DNA of 24,318 nucleotides from Hemicentrotus pulcherrimus (taxonomy: Eukaryota > Echinodermata > Echinoidea > Camarodonta > Strongylocentrotidae), in the NCBI GenBank assembly GCA_003118195.1, contig BEXV01000566.1, forward strand, positions 49,882 to 74,199, read 5' to 3'. Shown in pieces: positions 10,022-20,400 of this stretch; position 1 is the first letter of the stretch; every line of letters begins with the position of its first letter. Under the pieces are notes generated by a model. That model was not told the origin of the DNA, made no database searches, and saw only the letters and a program-made list of their open reading frames with translations. The position numbers were made by a program, and so were the translations under genes.

Positions 10022-10673
10022 AGAATGATTAGTATGAAACAATAAATAGCAAGCTGGCAATGGCGTCACAATCTAAAGATAATAACATAATGTGTTTATC
10101 TCATTTTTTGTTGCTGCTTATGATCATGAAATCTATTATTCATTATGTGACCTTAGCGATATATGATCACCGTGTGAGGGACATTGGTATAGTGCTGAGC
10201 GTTATTATTTTCCAAGACCATCTGATGTCTTTTGGTTAAAATTAAACAACCCATATATATTCCTTAAAGAAATATCTTTGATTTATGTTTGCTTTAGAAA
10301 AGATGTTTCCATGTCCCTGAAACTGAAACAGCTTTGTTAACATCTAACAAAGATATCCGACTATACGCATGAGTAGTGCTACGAAATAAGGACACTCCGA
10401 TAGACTTAATTGAAAGCTAAAAATGGAATGAAAATCACTTGTTCCCGATTTTGTGTTTTCAAACAAAATATATTGCTTTCCAAATTGAACGGGGCTAGTG
10501 GATGGTTGGTAGGGGGATATGGAGTAGGCGCCTTACGGGTAGCTCTGCCATAAACGTTTATGTCGCTTTCGCTCTACAAAGTAGGGCCCCTGAGCATAGC
10601 ATTGCAAGAAGAGAGAAAGAATTGAAAAATCGAATATTCATCCACAACCATCCATTCTAAGACGCCATTCTAC
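10022..10673. other. Non-coding spacer, no gene seen
   Basis: AT-rich unique-looking sequence with no supported open frame, RNA gene or repeat array. GC content rises slightly in the last 150 bp. Confidence 0.55.
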
Positions 10674-10822
10674 CGACCCATCTTTTAAATCACCTCCTTC
10701 CTCCATCCTCTCCCCCTCCATCTCGGAACTCTTCCTTCTTTTAACGCCCTTCTCTCTTCGCCCCTCTCCTCAACAATATTCTTCAGCTCTCTCTCTCTCT
10801 CTCTCTCTCCCTCTCCTCGGAT
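10674..10822 (+). repeat. Pyrimidine-rich tract with (CT)n
   Basis: Mostly C/T, with a (CT)n core at about 10786-10809. It leads directly into a CpG-richer patch. Pyrimidine tracts beside CpG patches recur in this window. Confidence 0.85.
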
Positions 10823-10829
10823 TTCTACC

Positions 10830-11045
10830 CCCTAACGGCCCGCGTGAAAAGAACTGGGACGATGGTGGCGATTTTCTCGCGGCGCACTATAGAAAAGTTG
10901 TGATCTTGAATAATTAGCGGCTGTTTATACAGATGTATTTCCTACTTAGTAGCCAGCGAGCGGCGCAAGAAGGAAACCTGGCCCCCTGAGCTATCGGGCA
11001 GCTAACCGAGGCTGCACCGTACTCGCCACGCTGTAAAGTCCCACA
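10830..11045. promoter_or_regulatory. CpG-richer patch, candidate regulatory element
   Basis: From 10830 to about 11045 the sequence is GC-richer and CpG-richer than the flanks, with words such as CTCGCGGCGC and GAGCGGCGC and a small perfect hairpin (GCAGC and GCTGC arms near 11000-11016). It also contains a homeodomain-type core in AATAATTAGC. No open frame explains it. A cis-regulatory or transcription-start role is an inference from composition alone. Confidence 0.35.
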
Positions 11046-12059
11046 CACCTTTACTTCACAGTCACAATTAAAGGCTGATCGGAAAACTAGAACACCAACT
11101 AAATCTTAAATTATTGATATCAATGTTGTTGGTATGTTTTTGACTAGCAATAAGCATCCTACATTTCTTGAATACAGGATGGTCTAAAAAGTCAAGCTAA
11201 AATGAGCGTTTTAGCACAATCGTGTCGCTGGGTAGGTATTTTTCAATAGACCTTATATTTACAGTTTGCTTATGTTTTGCCATTTCACGAATCATTATCT
11301 TTTTTGGACTAATTTTTCATTTTTCATTTTTTTTGTTAGGGGGGGGGGGTATTTTTAATGATTGTTTTTGATGCAAATTAAAATTTCGTCGGAATTCACT
11401 TTGGTCGTAGACAAATTAAATATGTTGGAAAATAATATAATATTCTTAATATCTTATCAAGTCACTTAACTTGTAAGTCACTTAATTGTAACAATGTGGC
11501 CTCTGGAAGATGCTAAAAAGGTATATCGCTGAAACAAATAGTTACGTGTACAATTTCACCAAGCCCCTCCTCTAGTTTCAAAGGCTTTTAAAATGCAAAA
11601 TATCCAATATTAGGGTCTTTAACGGTGTTTATCATAGTTTCAACTCTATTGTGAAATAGCGTTACTCTGGTCCAATGACAACCATGTGCAAACTAAAACT
11701 AATGGATGGGTTATCTTCAGTTTATTATTTCGATACTTTTCAAAATTCTTTATTTCTAAACATTCTTGGTATCCTACCCGATTCAATCTTTTAGCATTAC
11801 GGGTGCATACAATTTTGTTTTAACAAAAATTCTTCTTCAATTCTTAATTTGGATTGTTTTATTTAACTATGAATACGTGGTTATTTTTGCTCAAAATGGA
11901 AATGTCGTACGTGGCATACTAAACGGTTAAGCTAAATTCATACAGTGACTTACAGTAACAATTTTAAATTCAATTCTGTTACATAATTAAGTAGTGATGA
12001 TATGATCTTCCAATCTTTCGAATCAGCACAACATCAGGCCTTTAAGCAGTCGACCGTTT
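11046..12059. other. AT-rich spacer, no gene seen
   Basis: No supported feature apart from an 11-base G run at 11339-11349 preceded by oligo-T stretches. The sequence has many oligo-T runs and no open frame of interest. Confidence 0.6.
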
Positions 12060-12575
12060 GGCGTTTCATCCTTCGCGCGCGCGCGCAAAGGCCCTGAAGT
12101 GGTGGTAACCAATATCACTCTAACCAATCGATACTACGACTAGTACAGACAAGGTGTTTGTAACGTAAGATCCCCGATTTAGCGCCTTTTTTGCATTACA
12201 GGGGGTAAGAGAGGGGAAAAGAAAGGGAAGATAAGCACTCGAAGAGCGGAAAATAGAGCAAAAAGATGGGAGAAAAGGGCTGACTCGGCTGGGAGACGGG
12301 GACGATCATTTAATTAGCCAGATACATGCTAGTAAGTGTGTACAGCTGTAGATTAGGCTACAAACACCCGTAGCACGGTGATCGCTCAAAATTTAGGGTC
12401 AGTTTAGACCGACGCGATCGTCTGCCCGAGGTGTAGAGGATGCGCGTAGTATTCACACACTATCGATCGCGCGGAGGTACGCCGATAGCGCGGTAGTTTG
12501 AAGTGACCCATGATTGTTCGGAGAGAGCTTAATCAATTGTCTATTGAGTTGGTGTAACACGCGCGCGCGCTTGTA
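12060..12575. promoter_or_regulatory. CpG-dense island bounded by two (CG)n runs
   Basis: The left edge holds an alternating CG run (12075-12087) inside a near-palindrome with arms CCTT and AAAGG. The right edge holds a second, ACACGCGCGCGCGC (12557-12570). Between them, about 18 CpG dinucleotides fall within 12369-12492, far above the rest of the window. A purine-rich strip (12200-12300) precedes the densest part, and a TTTAATTAGC homeodomain-type word lies at 12309-12318. Alternating CG favours Z-DNA. In a CpG-depleted invertebrate genome, local CpG retention suggests an unmethylated regulatory element or promoter. There is no open frame. The function is inference. Confidence 0.5.
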
Positions 12576-12783
12576 TCTCATAAAGTGAAGGGCAATTAAA
12601 TCCCCGTTTCCGCTAAACAGTTTCCGTATCAATTGGTGACGAAAAATGCATTAATTTAGATAACTTGTTTTCTATTTATTAAATGGACAAAAAAATTCGT
12701 TCAGCCAAATGCCTACTACCTCTTGTGTTGTCTGAGGTATTATGTCATTTATTTTGATTTCGAAGAAACCGGTCTTTTTCGCG

Positions 12784-12819
12784 AAGTAATATGAATTAGC
12801 GGGAGTTTTCATATTACTT
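12784..12819. repeat. Perfect 12-bp hairpin
   Basis: AAGTAATATGAA (12784-12795) is exactly complementary to TTCATATTACTT (12808-12819), with a 12-base loop. It is one of the longest perfect short-range stems in the window. The stem is too short for a canonical microRNA precursor, and it may be a transposon footprint or a structured element. A second imperfect hairpin lies at 12875-12900. Confidence 0.85.
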
Positions 12820-15244
12820 TTCAAAGGACGTAAACTAATTTTCCTACTAACATTTAACCGGTTGGGAGCACCGCAAACGTCATAAGAACGTTATGCGTTT
12901 TGAAGGGTCTAACTCGTTGATACAATTTAAAAATTAAAATTGAAAAAAAAAAAACAGTACTCATAATTACTTATACTAGTTTGAGGCTTTGTGGCTTCGT
13001 CTGCAATCTACACCAATCATGAACATATTTTTGTAGTATAACCGTTAGGTTTATCTACATGTAATTTGAAAGGCTCTCTGTTTACAAACTCCACTGATGA
13101 AAGTAGGGCCAAAAGGGGAAACAGCTCAGGCTGGGTGAGCGGGTGGGAAAAAATCGTGACGTCACTAAACGCCGTCTTTCACTAAAGTTGTCTTCGCCGT
13201 TGACAGGATATGAGTGGAAACAAGTTCAATCGCTTACAAATCAGATGGAAGTATTGAATCATCGAAACGAGCTCCTTTAAATTGGATGGCAATCTCTCAG
13301 ACATGTAAGCTTCCCTCCCTCCCCCCTCTCTCTTTGAGAAATTGGTTTGGTTTTCAGCCAATGTTTTGGAAACATATCGCAACCTTATTAAATCCCCTCT
13401 CCCTCCCTCCCTCCCTCCCTTTCTAAGACGTAGTAATATAGCCCGTGAAAGCCCGCGAAATCCTCACTGCAAATCATTGAAGAATACAAAATTGATATCT
13501 TTACTGAAACGATTATTCATCCCACTAAAAAAAAAACTGGATTGGATTTAGTGAATTAAGAATACCAGTTCAATTTACTTTTAAATAAATAAAAGCACAA
13601 TGTTTTACACGCACTCTATTGATCTTAGGTAATCATTAAAAAACGAGGTCATGTAAATATCTTTTGATTTTTTTCCCGCATCTTGCCACTTGATTTCAGC
13701 TGTCTATTACGATTAAGACTCGATTGCGATCGATAGCAAGGTTCTTACTTTAAACAAATTCTCTTTACTTAAGCCTTTGATAAACAACTGAAAAAAGAAG
13801 GAAAAAAGTGTGTCATGTATTACTTTGTATTTATTTTCTCTGTATATGAATTTTAAGATTGTTTTCATGTTTTTTTAGCCGAAAATGGTATTTGCTTGAC
13901 GTGCATCAAAGATAAAGATATAGATTGTGTTAAAAAGACGAGATGGTTCAAACAAAAAGTGAAAATGGAAAGCAAACGGTAGAAATGAACCTCAAGTGAT
14001 CCGTCAAAGCACTTTTGAAGAACTTGAAAAAGTATGTGTTCAAATTAGCACATGACAAGAGTGACAGCAAAATGGGGGAAAACCAAGAAGAAGGATGATT
14101 TAATTTTTGACCCGGGAGAGTTGCTGCAAGCTGAATCTGTTCTGGAGATAAACATTTGTTCCCAATTTTCTGCTCGAAGAATGCTTGGGGCAATCGGAAA
14201 GCCGGGTCTGTCCCGGAATCTCTTACCCCCCTCTCAACGGGTGAAAAATGCCACCTCAAAAACCCGATTAGTACCCCTCCTGGGACATACGCAACAATTA
14301 GATATGAGTCTCTCTTACAATTCGAGACTATTTCTTTTTGCCCATTAAAAGACGCAATACCAATCCTTCTCCTCTTCCTTCTCAAGTGTCTATCTTCAAC
14401 AGAAAAACATATTTTAAATTTAATAATCAGCTAGGAGTGCCTTGGAGGAATCAGAGATGAGAAGGCGATTTACTTACTCCTTTATCAAATTGTTATTGTT
14501 TTGTATCGTTCATGAGGATAGTAAGTGTGATTTCAAAGATTTTCAATTATAAATAGCAATACTCCATGGGGAAGACATTGTGCAATGATTGCAAACAGCT
14601 TTTACCAACCGTTCAACATGTTTGTAAGGGCAAGGATAAAATATATGTATATATTTTAAAATTCAAAGCAAATGGAAGAAAAAGAATCGGAAATATTTTG
14701 CTCAGAATTTGATTATAGTCCTTTAGGCTGGAAAAACGCTACCGTGGGAGTAGGATTTAGTAGGAAATCATGGATAGATTTCTGAATTTGTTTTTGTTCG
14801 ATCTGAAATAATATTTGCAATTTTAGGAAATAAAATACCCAATATCCTGCTCATAATGTGTGTTCTTGTTTGAAAGTCCGACTGATATAAATGAGTTATC
14901 TTTTCAAATTCTTTTCAAGTGGGATTGGATCTTCTTTTGAAATTACTTTCTAATTTACTTTATCTTTTCATCTGAAATATGTATACCTGTCTATTAAATA
15001 TCTCACTTGCAAAATCAACCTAAAAAGTAGAAGAAAAAAAGAAAGATACAAAGAAATGAAATGGGTGACAAGAAGAGGTTCAAACTTCAAAGGGGGGAAA
15101 AAAGAATGAAAAGAAAGTTAATCGCATCCTGAAATGATTAGCCAAGCTAAGAATGGTTTAATATTCTCCAAGGTGTTGACGTTGTTCAAAACTGAACTTC
15201 ATGGATCTGAGTAAAAAAAGGTTTAATTGAAACTCTGTTGACAC
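12820..15244. other. Non-coding spacer with (CCCT)n tracts
   Basis: No gene is supported. A (CCCT)n-type tract occurs at about 13311-13332 and again at 13395-13421. A GC-richer patch at about 14160-14290 contains CCGGG and CCCGG arms forming a small hairpin (14202-14216). Two overlapping open frames (145 codons minus, 92-98 codons plus) cross this patch without any recognisable domain, and are judged chance frames. Confidence 0.5.
13395..13421 (+). repeat. (CCCT)n microsatellite
   Basis: About six copies of CCCT in tandem. The complementary strand is G-rich with short A spacers (GGGA), a pattern able to form a G-quadruplex. Confidence 0.85.
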
Positions 15245-15572
15245 CTAGATTACAATGACAATATTGATTGGCGAAAATTTAGATAAACATTGACACATTC
15301 TCTTCTTGATACTCTTCAATACACCATGTGATAAAGCTTTGATGGACGTAATCTTACCATTCAGCCATGTATCAAACCGGCACCCTTTTCCGTTCAACTT
15401 CGGTCCCACAGGTTCACCCCGCTTCAACAATACATTTAAATTCCTCCCAGGCCCATTTCCGAACTGTACCGAAACTTTCATTTTCCCTGTAACTACTGCG
15501 TTCGCGTTGATATGTTTCAGTATTTTGAACATTTCACAAACAATTACAATATATCCATCACTTCTTTTGTAA
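15245..15572. other. Overlapping antisense ORFs, unrecognised
   Basis: A 95-codon frame on the minus strand (15532 to 15245) and an 88-codon frame on the plus strand (15306-15572) overlap almost completely. The minus product is basic and free of low complexity (it includes FGNGPGRNLNVLLKRGEPVG). The plus product is rich in Phe and Pro. The underlying DNA is more balanced in composition than its surroundings, which is why both frames stay open. I recognise neither product. It could be an exon fragment, the relic of a transposon coding region, or chance. Chance is favoured. Confidence 0.2.
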
Positions 15573-15754
15573 TCTTCGCAACATTTCTCATGTTTTATGG
15601 ACGTGTGTGCGGGGGCTACTTAGTTTCGGACCCCCACTATTTGCGTCACTGATAACGTAACGTTTTCAAGGGGAGACGGAAACGCATCCCGTGAGAATGG
15701 CGTAGCCACGAAGGGGCGCAGGGATATTGTGCGCACTTTTTACACCTACATACC

Positions 15755-15781
15755 CACACGCACACGCGCGCACACACGTAC
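15755..15781. repeat. Alternating pyrimidine-purine run (Z-DNA type)
   Basis: The run is strictly alternating C/T with A/G across 27 bases, made of CA and CG steps with a central CGCGCG. Such runs are the classic Z-DNA-forming class. It lies at the end of a small CpG-richer patch (15600-15730). Confidence 0.8.
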
Positions 15782-16205
15782 AATCAGACATGACCCTTAT
15801 TTAACCTCAATGTATTATGTTATCATCATGCTTTTACTTTTTAAATGATCTTAAAATATCTATGATTTTGGAGTTATGCTTGCGGTGGCAGGGGGAAGGT
15901 TCAGTTTAAACAATTTCTTTATTTCTCTTTCTCATTTCTCACTCACTATCTCTCTTTAATTGAACCCATCCTTCTTCATTTTCAGAAATGGATCCATCCT
16001 ACCTCATTTTCATCTTGGTAGATAAGCAGGTATATACTGTTAGAAGACGAAATAGGTATATATAAAAAAAAACCTCCTACAGTTCAGATACAACTCGGGC
16101 AATAGAATAATATATATATTTGTTTTGAGGGGAGGGTGCTTCGGGGCTGTGGGTTCTCATATTCTACATTATGCCTCGCTTTAATCCATTTTTAAACAAG
16201 ACAGG
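15782..16205. other. Spacer, no gene seen
   Basis: AT-rich sequence with a short pyrimidine run near 15917-15955 and a TA run near 16110-16119. There are no open frames of interest. Confidence 0.55.
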
Positions 16206-16211
16206 TAAGGA

Positions 16212-16242
16212 GGGGGGGGGGTCATTTTGGGGGAAGGGAGGG
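16212..16242 (+). other. Candidate G-quadruplex motif
   Basis: Four G tracts (10 G, 5 G, 3 G, 3 G) separated by loops of 7, 2 and 1 bases fit the G3+N1-7 rule on the plus strand. It ends in GGTTCGAACC, a perfect 10-bp palindrome (16241-16250). Confidence 0.7.
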
Positions 16243-16297
16243 TTCGAACCTTTAAGCCCCCTTCTACGAGAGAATGTTATTCTTCTACATGACAAAC

Positions 16298-16337
16298 GAT
16301 TAGCAGTTGCTAATGACATGAAGCAGGTTTGCTAATC
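16298..16337. repeat. ATTAGCA inverted repeats
   Basis: GATTAGCA (16298-16305) can pair with the adjacent TGCTAAT (16308-16314), or over 8 bp with TGCTAATC (16330-16337). Three homeodomain-type TAAT/ATTA cores therefore lie within 40 bp. They could be a binding-site cluster or chance. Confidence 0.55.
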
Positions 16338-17609
16338 AGAGCAATGTTTTTTTGACAGCCAACAGCAGACGAGAGTCGTATAGAATCGAGATGACACATA
16401 AAGGCAAGTCATATTCCCGCCATTTAACCAGCCCCTTTATCTTCCTTGGTCTTATATTCCTCCCATTTCCTTTGACAGCTTATCCGAAATAACCCTTTTC
16501 CCATCCTATCTATCCTTTAATAATATTGTAGCTAATTTTACATGGGGAATGGTATTGGATAACTCTTTAGGAAAACGAACACAAGAGCTTGCTTCACTTG
16601 ATATCGACCTTCTTCCCATCATTAAGTGTCCTTGCATTTGTTTTTTTACTCATGATATTAAGCAAATTTCATTACGTTGTTGTATAGGGTACGTAATAAA
16701 ATAGTCAGGTTTCTGCAGATTGAAGAAAAAAAGACTGACATTATCTGGATATGAAAGACTCACTTCCATCTTTTAAGTAATGTTTGATATAGCAGGAAGC
16801 TCAAAGCTAACTAAAGAAATCTTAATTTGGTGTGTATGTCTTCAATCTTTTTCTTAAACTTAAGGTTTATAAAATTTGTCTCACTATTACAGCAACAATA
16901 AAACGGCGAAAAATTTTGTTTTCAATCTGAGCGTACGAGCAATATTGTTATACACCTGTACCATAATTTTGGCCACCACGGACTTGTGAAATACAAAAAT
17001 TAATAATCTGAGTATTTCAGGGTAACGGTAACCGATCAAAGGTATTTAAAAAAAAATCTCCGTCTACTCGCCAGCCTGCAATGGTTATGCAATTACTTAA
17101 AAGACATCGTTCTTCCTCAGATCATGTCGTCTTTTGCTGATGCATCACTTTCTCTTGTTGCCTCACTTTCCTTTTTAGTCTTATCCATATAACCGACTGT
17201 TGTAAAGATCGTGGAGCAACCCCAACCACATAACGGGTTGTCTTGTGCTCTTCAATCAATGTCAATATACTTGAAAGGCGGAGGGGTGAGAATAAGGTTA
17301 CTTTAAGGCTCAAAAAGGGGGAAAGGATGGGTACAACTGGGCGGTTGATAGCTCTACTAACTATTAATCATACCAGCCATAATCTTATGTATCATTGTTT
17401 GATGAAAGCGATTGTGTTTAGGGGAAACAAGGTATACGTTGAGAAGGGTGCTTGTAGTGTGTTTCAATATCCATCATTCATTGGTTGTTAACCACTGAAA
17501 CGAGGACGTTCAACATAAAGTACAGTATCACATAATTAAACAAAATAAAATCAGGAATTCTATACGATGCCAATCTTTTATTTGCCTCGGAAAAACAAAG
17601 GCTCATTTT
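16338..17609. other. Non-coding spacer, no gene seen
   Basis: AT-rich, with no open frame above 82 codons and no recognisable protein, RNA gene or transposon end. Only scattered oligo-A and oligo-T runs are visible. Confidence 0.55.
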
Positions 17610-17641
17610 ACTGTAAAAGTTACTGTAAACATTACTGTACA
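17610..17641 (+). repeat. Triple ACTGTA repeat
   Basis: ACTGTA recurs three times at spacings of 12-13 bases (ACTGTAAAAGTT, ACTGTAAACATT, ACTGTAC). It lies at the left edge of a larger repetitive region that continues to about 18240. Confidence 0.7.
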
Positions 17642-17864
17642 AGTATGGAGAGTAATGAGTCAAAGAGTGTGGTCAAACAGCACACCGTCACATCTCATAT
17701 GAAAGTGTTTCGAAATGAAAAATTATTTACATTTTTACGCTATGATTCTTTGTTCGACCACACTATATATATTCCACACCATGTGTACAAAGGACGTTCA
17801 CAATTTGTCATGGCTTTTTGATATGAAAATGATTCAAATCCTCTGAAACGACTCTGTAGTTTCT

Positions 17865-18245
17865 ATGTATTACCACGTAACGCCACACACTGTGTGTTAA
17901 CACAATACATGCAAATGCAATGAAGCTTCATTGGGGTGACACTGTGGTTCCTTAACGACCACAGTATGTTACACAGTATGAGCATAGTGTCGACAACATT
18001 GTGTTTACACTTTAAATGTAGTATTGTGTAAATATCTGAAATTCTCGTTTGCGATATTTGTGATTAGCTCTATTACCACAGTTTGTTATGTACATAGATG
18101 ATTCGAAATTGTACCGCACTCCTGTATTTGTAAGTATTATGTAAATATTGTGTGTCCGATTGTGAGTGAATTCTGATAATTTGTTTTTTTTCTTCAACAT
18201 TTTCTATATGACGATACAGTGGTTCTACTGATGACCACTTTGTGC
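17865..18245. repeat. Diverged tandem array, unit about 115 bp
   Basis: Units starting TACCAC / ACCACAG recur at about 17871, 17958 and 18075, with a related ACCACTTTG at 18234. The best pair (17958-18035 and 18075-18148) shares ACCACAGTNTGTTA at the start and GTAAATAT at the end, with 117- and 113-bp offsets. A perfect 8-bp hairpin (ACTGTGGT 17941-17948 with ACCACAGT 17958-17965) recurs in weaker form as AGTGGT (18218-18223) with ACCACT (18234-18239). The copies have diverged by substitution and indels, so the array is old. It could be a decayed satellite or nested copies of a small transposon. Confidence 0.5.
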
Positions 18246-19749
18246 TTTATGCAGTCAATGTAGTATGATTTGGTGGTGGGAGTGTCCGGACGCTTTAAAC
18301 AAAATAGATCTGGTACTTTTCGCCCTTGGATTTAACGAAACAAATTGAAATAGCACTAACCATCATGACATTTTGTATTATTATCCAACTTTAATTCTTT
18401 AATTGTCGATAAAAATATTTACATGCAAACGTATTCAAATTGCCGTTTGAAATCAACTGTCCAGATAAGCAATCTATCCGGAAGCACGAAGTGGGGGTAG
18501 TCATGTACTCTGAAACGTATTACCAGGGTCATATTTTATGAAACATTAGGCTAGATATTTCAGCGCCTTACCTCTTTGGTTTGTCAAAGAGCATTACGAT
18601 TAACCTTTAAGAAAAAAATATCGAGTTTACACGAATGATTTCCTTCCTTCGCGATAAGCGGCGGGAAAATCCATCGACAAACTTTTGACGAAATCATGTT
18701 CAGGGTCCAAGGCTGCTGGTTAGTAATGGGGACTTACTTGTTGGTGTTTGGGAATAATGGTTATTAATCATTCCGAGTCGTTGTTGTGACATCTTGGGGG
18801 CCTTTCCTGCGGTAGGATTGGACCACAAATGCGGTGGTTCGCTAAGTTATGAGACATCCGAGAAGACTACGTCACAAGGAGAACCAATATCAAATGAAAT
18901 CAGTTCAAGTTCCATTACGGAGTATATATGTTTATATATGTTTATATAATGTTTTAAAAGATCAAAAATTGCAGAATTAGGCCCAGTTTAGGATTAAGTA
19001 ACGTTTGTCAGACTTAATTTTTTGAAAAATTACTAACAGAGGTTCAAACTTTCTTAATGAAAAAAGTTTAAAACTTTCATTTGAAGTTTAATATATTCCG
19101 AACACTTTTTTGGTTTCTCGCTTAGCTCTAAATATTATTTTGTTTTTATTCTTATAATATCATTCCATATTTGAAGTGAGGAGTACATAAAGAGTTCGCA
19201 TTAGACCATGGTTTTACTTTCTATAGCCAATTGAGGAAAATAAGAGGACACAACGATTTCTATGGAAACTCCCATGACATGTGACAGCATCAACTGGACA
19301 GTTTTCTTTATGTCTCATGCGCAATGACGATTCACCATGTTAGACTGTAACCGTAATCTTAAAAAAAAGATGACATTCATCGGAAAGTCACATTTAGTCG
19401 TTCAGAGCGGACCCAGCCTAGGACGCATCTTAAAGAAAGGGACACTTTTCCACACGACTTCTGTAAGGAGTTCCACAGATCATTTTTCTCCTCCTCTGTT
19501 CGAGCTCGGATGATGATTCATATTAATGGCTGGCCGACCGCAAGGAGACAGGCGATTGTGAGGATGGAGGGCGAGGGAAAGGGGCAGGGTACGACGGGCC
19601 AAGAACAAGGCCAGGAGACGGTCGTCCCCTCCCCATGTCCCTCCCAACCACAACTCACCTAATGGTGATGACAAAGTCAAGTATTACAGAGATGTTAAGT
19701 GCATTAGCATGCCCAGTTTAACCCCGTTAGTTTACATTAATGAAGAGAT
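18246..19749. other. Non-coding spacer with a small GC-richer patch
   Basis: No gene is supported. A short tandem TATATATGTT repeat lies at about 18923-18945. A GC-richer patch at 19480-19660 carries a 66-codon minus-strand open frame of no recognised family. Confidence 0.55.
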
Positions 19750-19754
19750 AGACT

Positions 19755-20262
19755 TAGCGCTTCGTATAGGTTTGCCTTATTAACTGACCACACTTTGGAG
19801 TCCGGAGCATGCGGCACAAACTGACCACACTGACCCTAATTAATAAACATGATAGAGAGATAAGTTTAATAGAAGTTTTGACCTATAAATGACATCAGTC
19901 TGGACTATATAGTGCGGTTCCGACTATTCGAAACATATGCAACACAAACTGACCTACACAAGCTCCCACGAATGAAAAGAGAGGGTCCCGACCTAGCGCT
20001 TGTTAAGTTTTGACCTATATCTGACAACTGTCTGGAGTACTGCAGTTCCAACCGTCCATACTGCATGTTTGCTGTGCATACTGACCACCTATCAAATAAG
20101 CCTACATTTATAGTTAATAAAGGTTTATCACAATCAGTCAGAATAAGGACAAGGTGTGGAGCGAGTACTTGCTAAGTTTTGAACCCTTTAACTGACCACA
20201 CACTGCAATTTCAACTGTCCAGACCATGCAAGAAACTGACCACCGGTCAAACAAAGAAAGAA
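19755..20262 (+). repeat. Diverged tandem array with CTGACCAC motifs
   Basis: Four units can be aligned by the word AGTTTTGACC or its variants, at about 19768, 19874, 20006 and 20175, giving spacings of 106, 132 and 169 bp. Each unit carries, in order, TTTTGACCTAT, a CTGACCACA-like word, CTGCAGTTCCAACTGTCC or a relative of it, and a GCAnnnAAACTGACCAC-like end. Two units are preceded by TAGCGCTT. Divergence and indels show an old array. No open frame runs through it. It stops about 25 bp before the neighbouring SINE tail. Confidence 0.65.
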
Positions 20263-20285
20263 TTCACCTTTTAAGTAGATATCTA

Positions 20286-20400
20286 TTGAATAATAATAAT
20301 AATAATGGTGGCTTCTTATATAGCGCACATGTCCGTCACATTGTGACGCTCCTGGCGCTGCCCCGATTATTACCCTGGCTTACTTTGATTTACTTTGTTC
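20286..20400 (-). mobile_element. SINE 3' end with (ATT)n tail, minus strand
   Basis: On the minus strand the sequence runs GCGCTATATAAGAAGCCACC and then into a short (ATT)n tail (seen as AATAATAAT at 20290-20306 on the plus strand). GCGCTATATAAG followed by an ATT-repeat tail is, from memory, a recurrent 3' end of SINEs in marine invertebrates, thought to be copied by CR1/L2-type machinery. A perfect odd palindrome (CGTCACA and TGTGACG around one T, 20334-20348) lies upstream of the tail. The 5' head was not found, so the copy is truncated or too diverged to see. Confidence 0.7.

Noticed and set aside
12784..12819. A microRNA precursor
   Set aside because: The stem is only 12 bp. A canonical precursor needs about 22 paired bases per arm, and no known microRNA seed was recognised.
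13948..14385. 145-codon minus-strand frame as a gene
   Set aside because: The longest frame in the window, but no domain or motif, and plus-strand frames overlap it. This length is expected by chance in a GC-richer patch of a 24-kb window.
16238..16252. A second polymerase III B box (GGTTCGAACC)
   Set aside because: No A box lies at the right distance on either strand, and the word is self-palindromic, so the match has little weight.
19755..20262. A CRISPR array
   Set aside because: Units are long, diverged and unevenly spaced, with no short identical repeats and no cas genes. The DNA is clearly animal-like.
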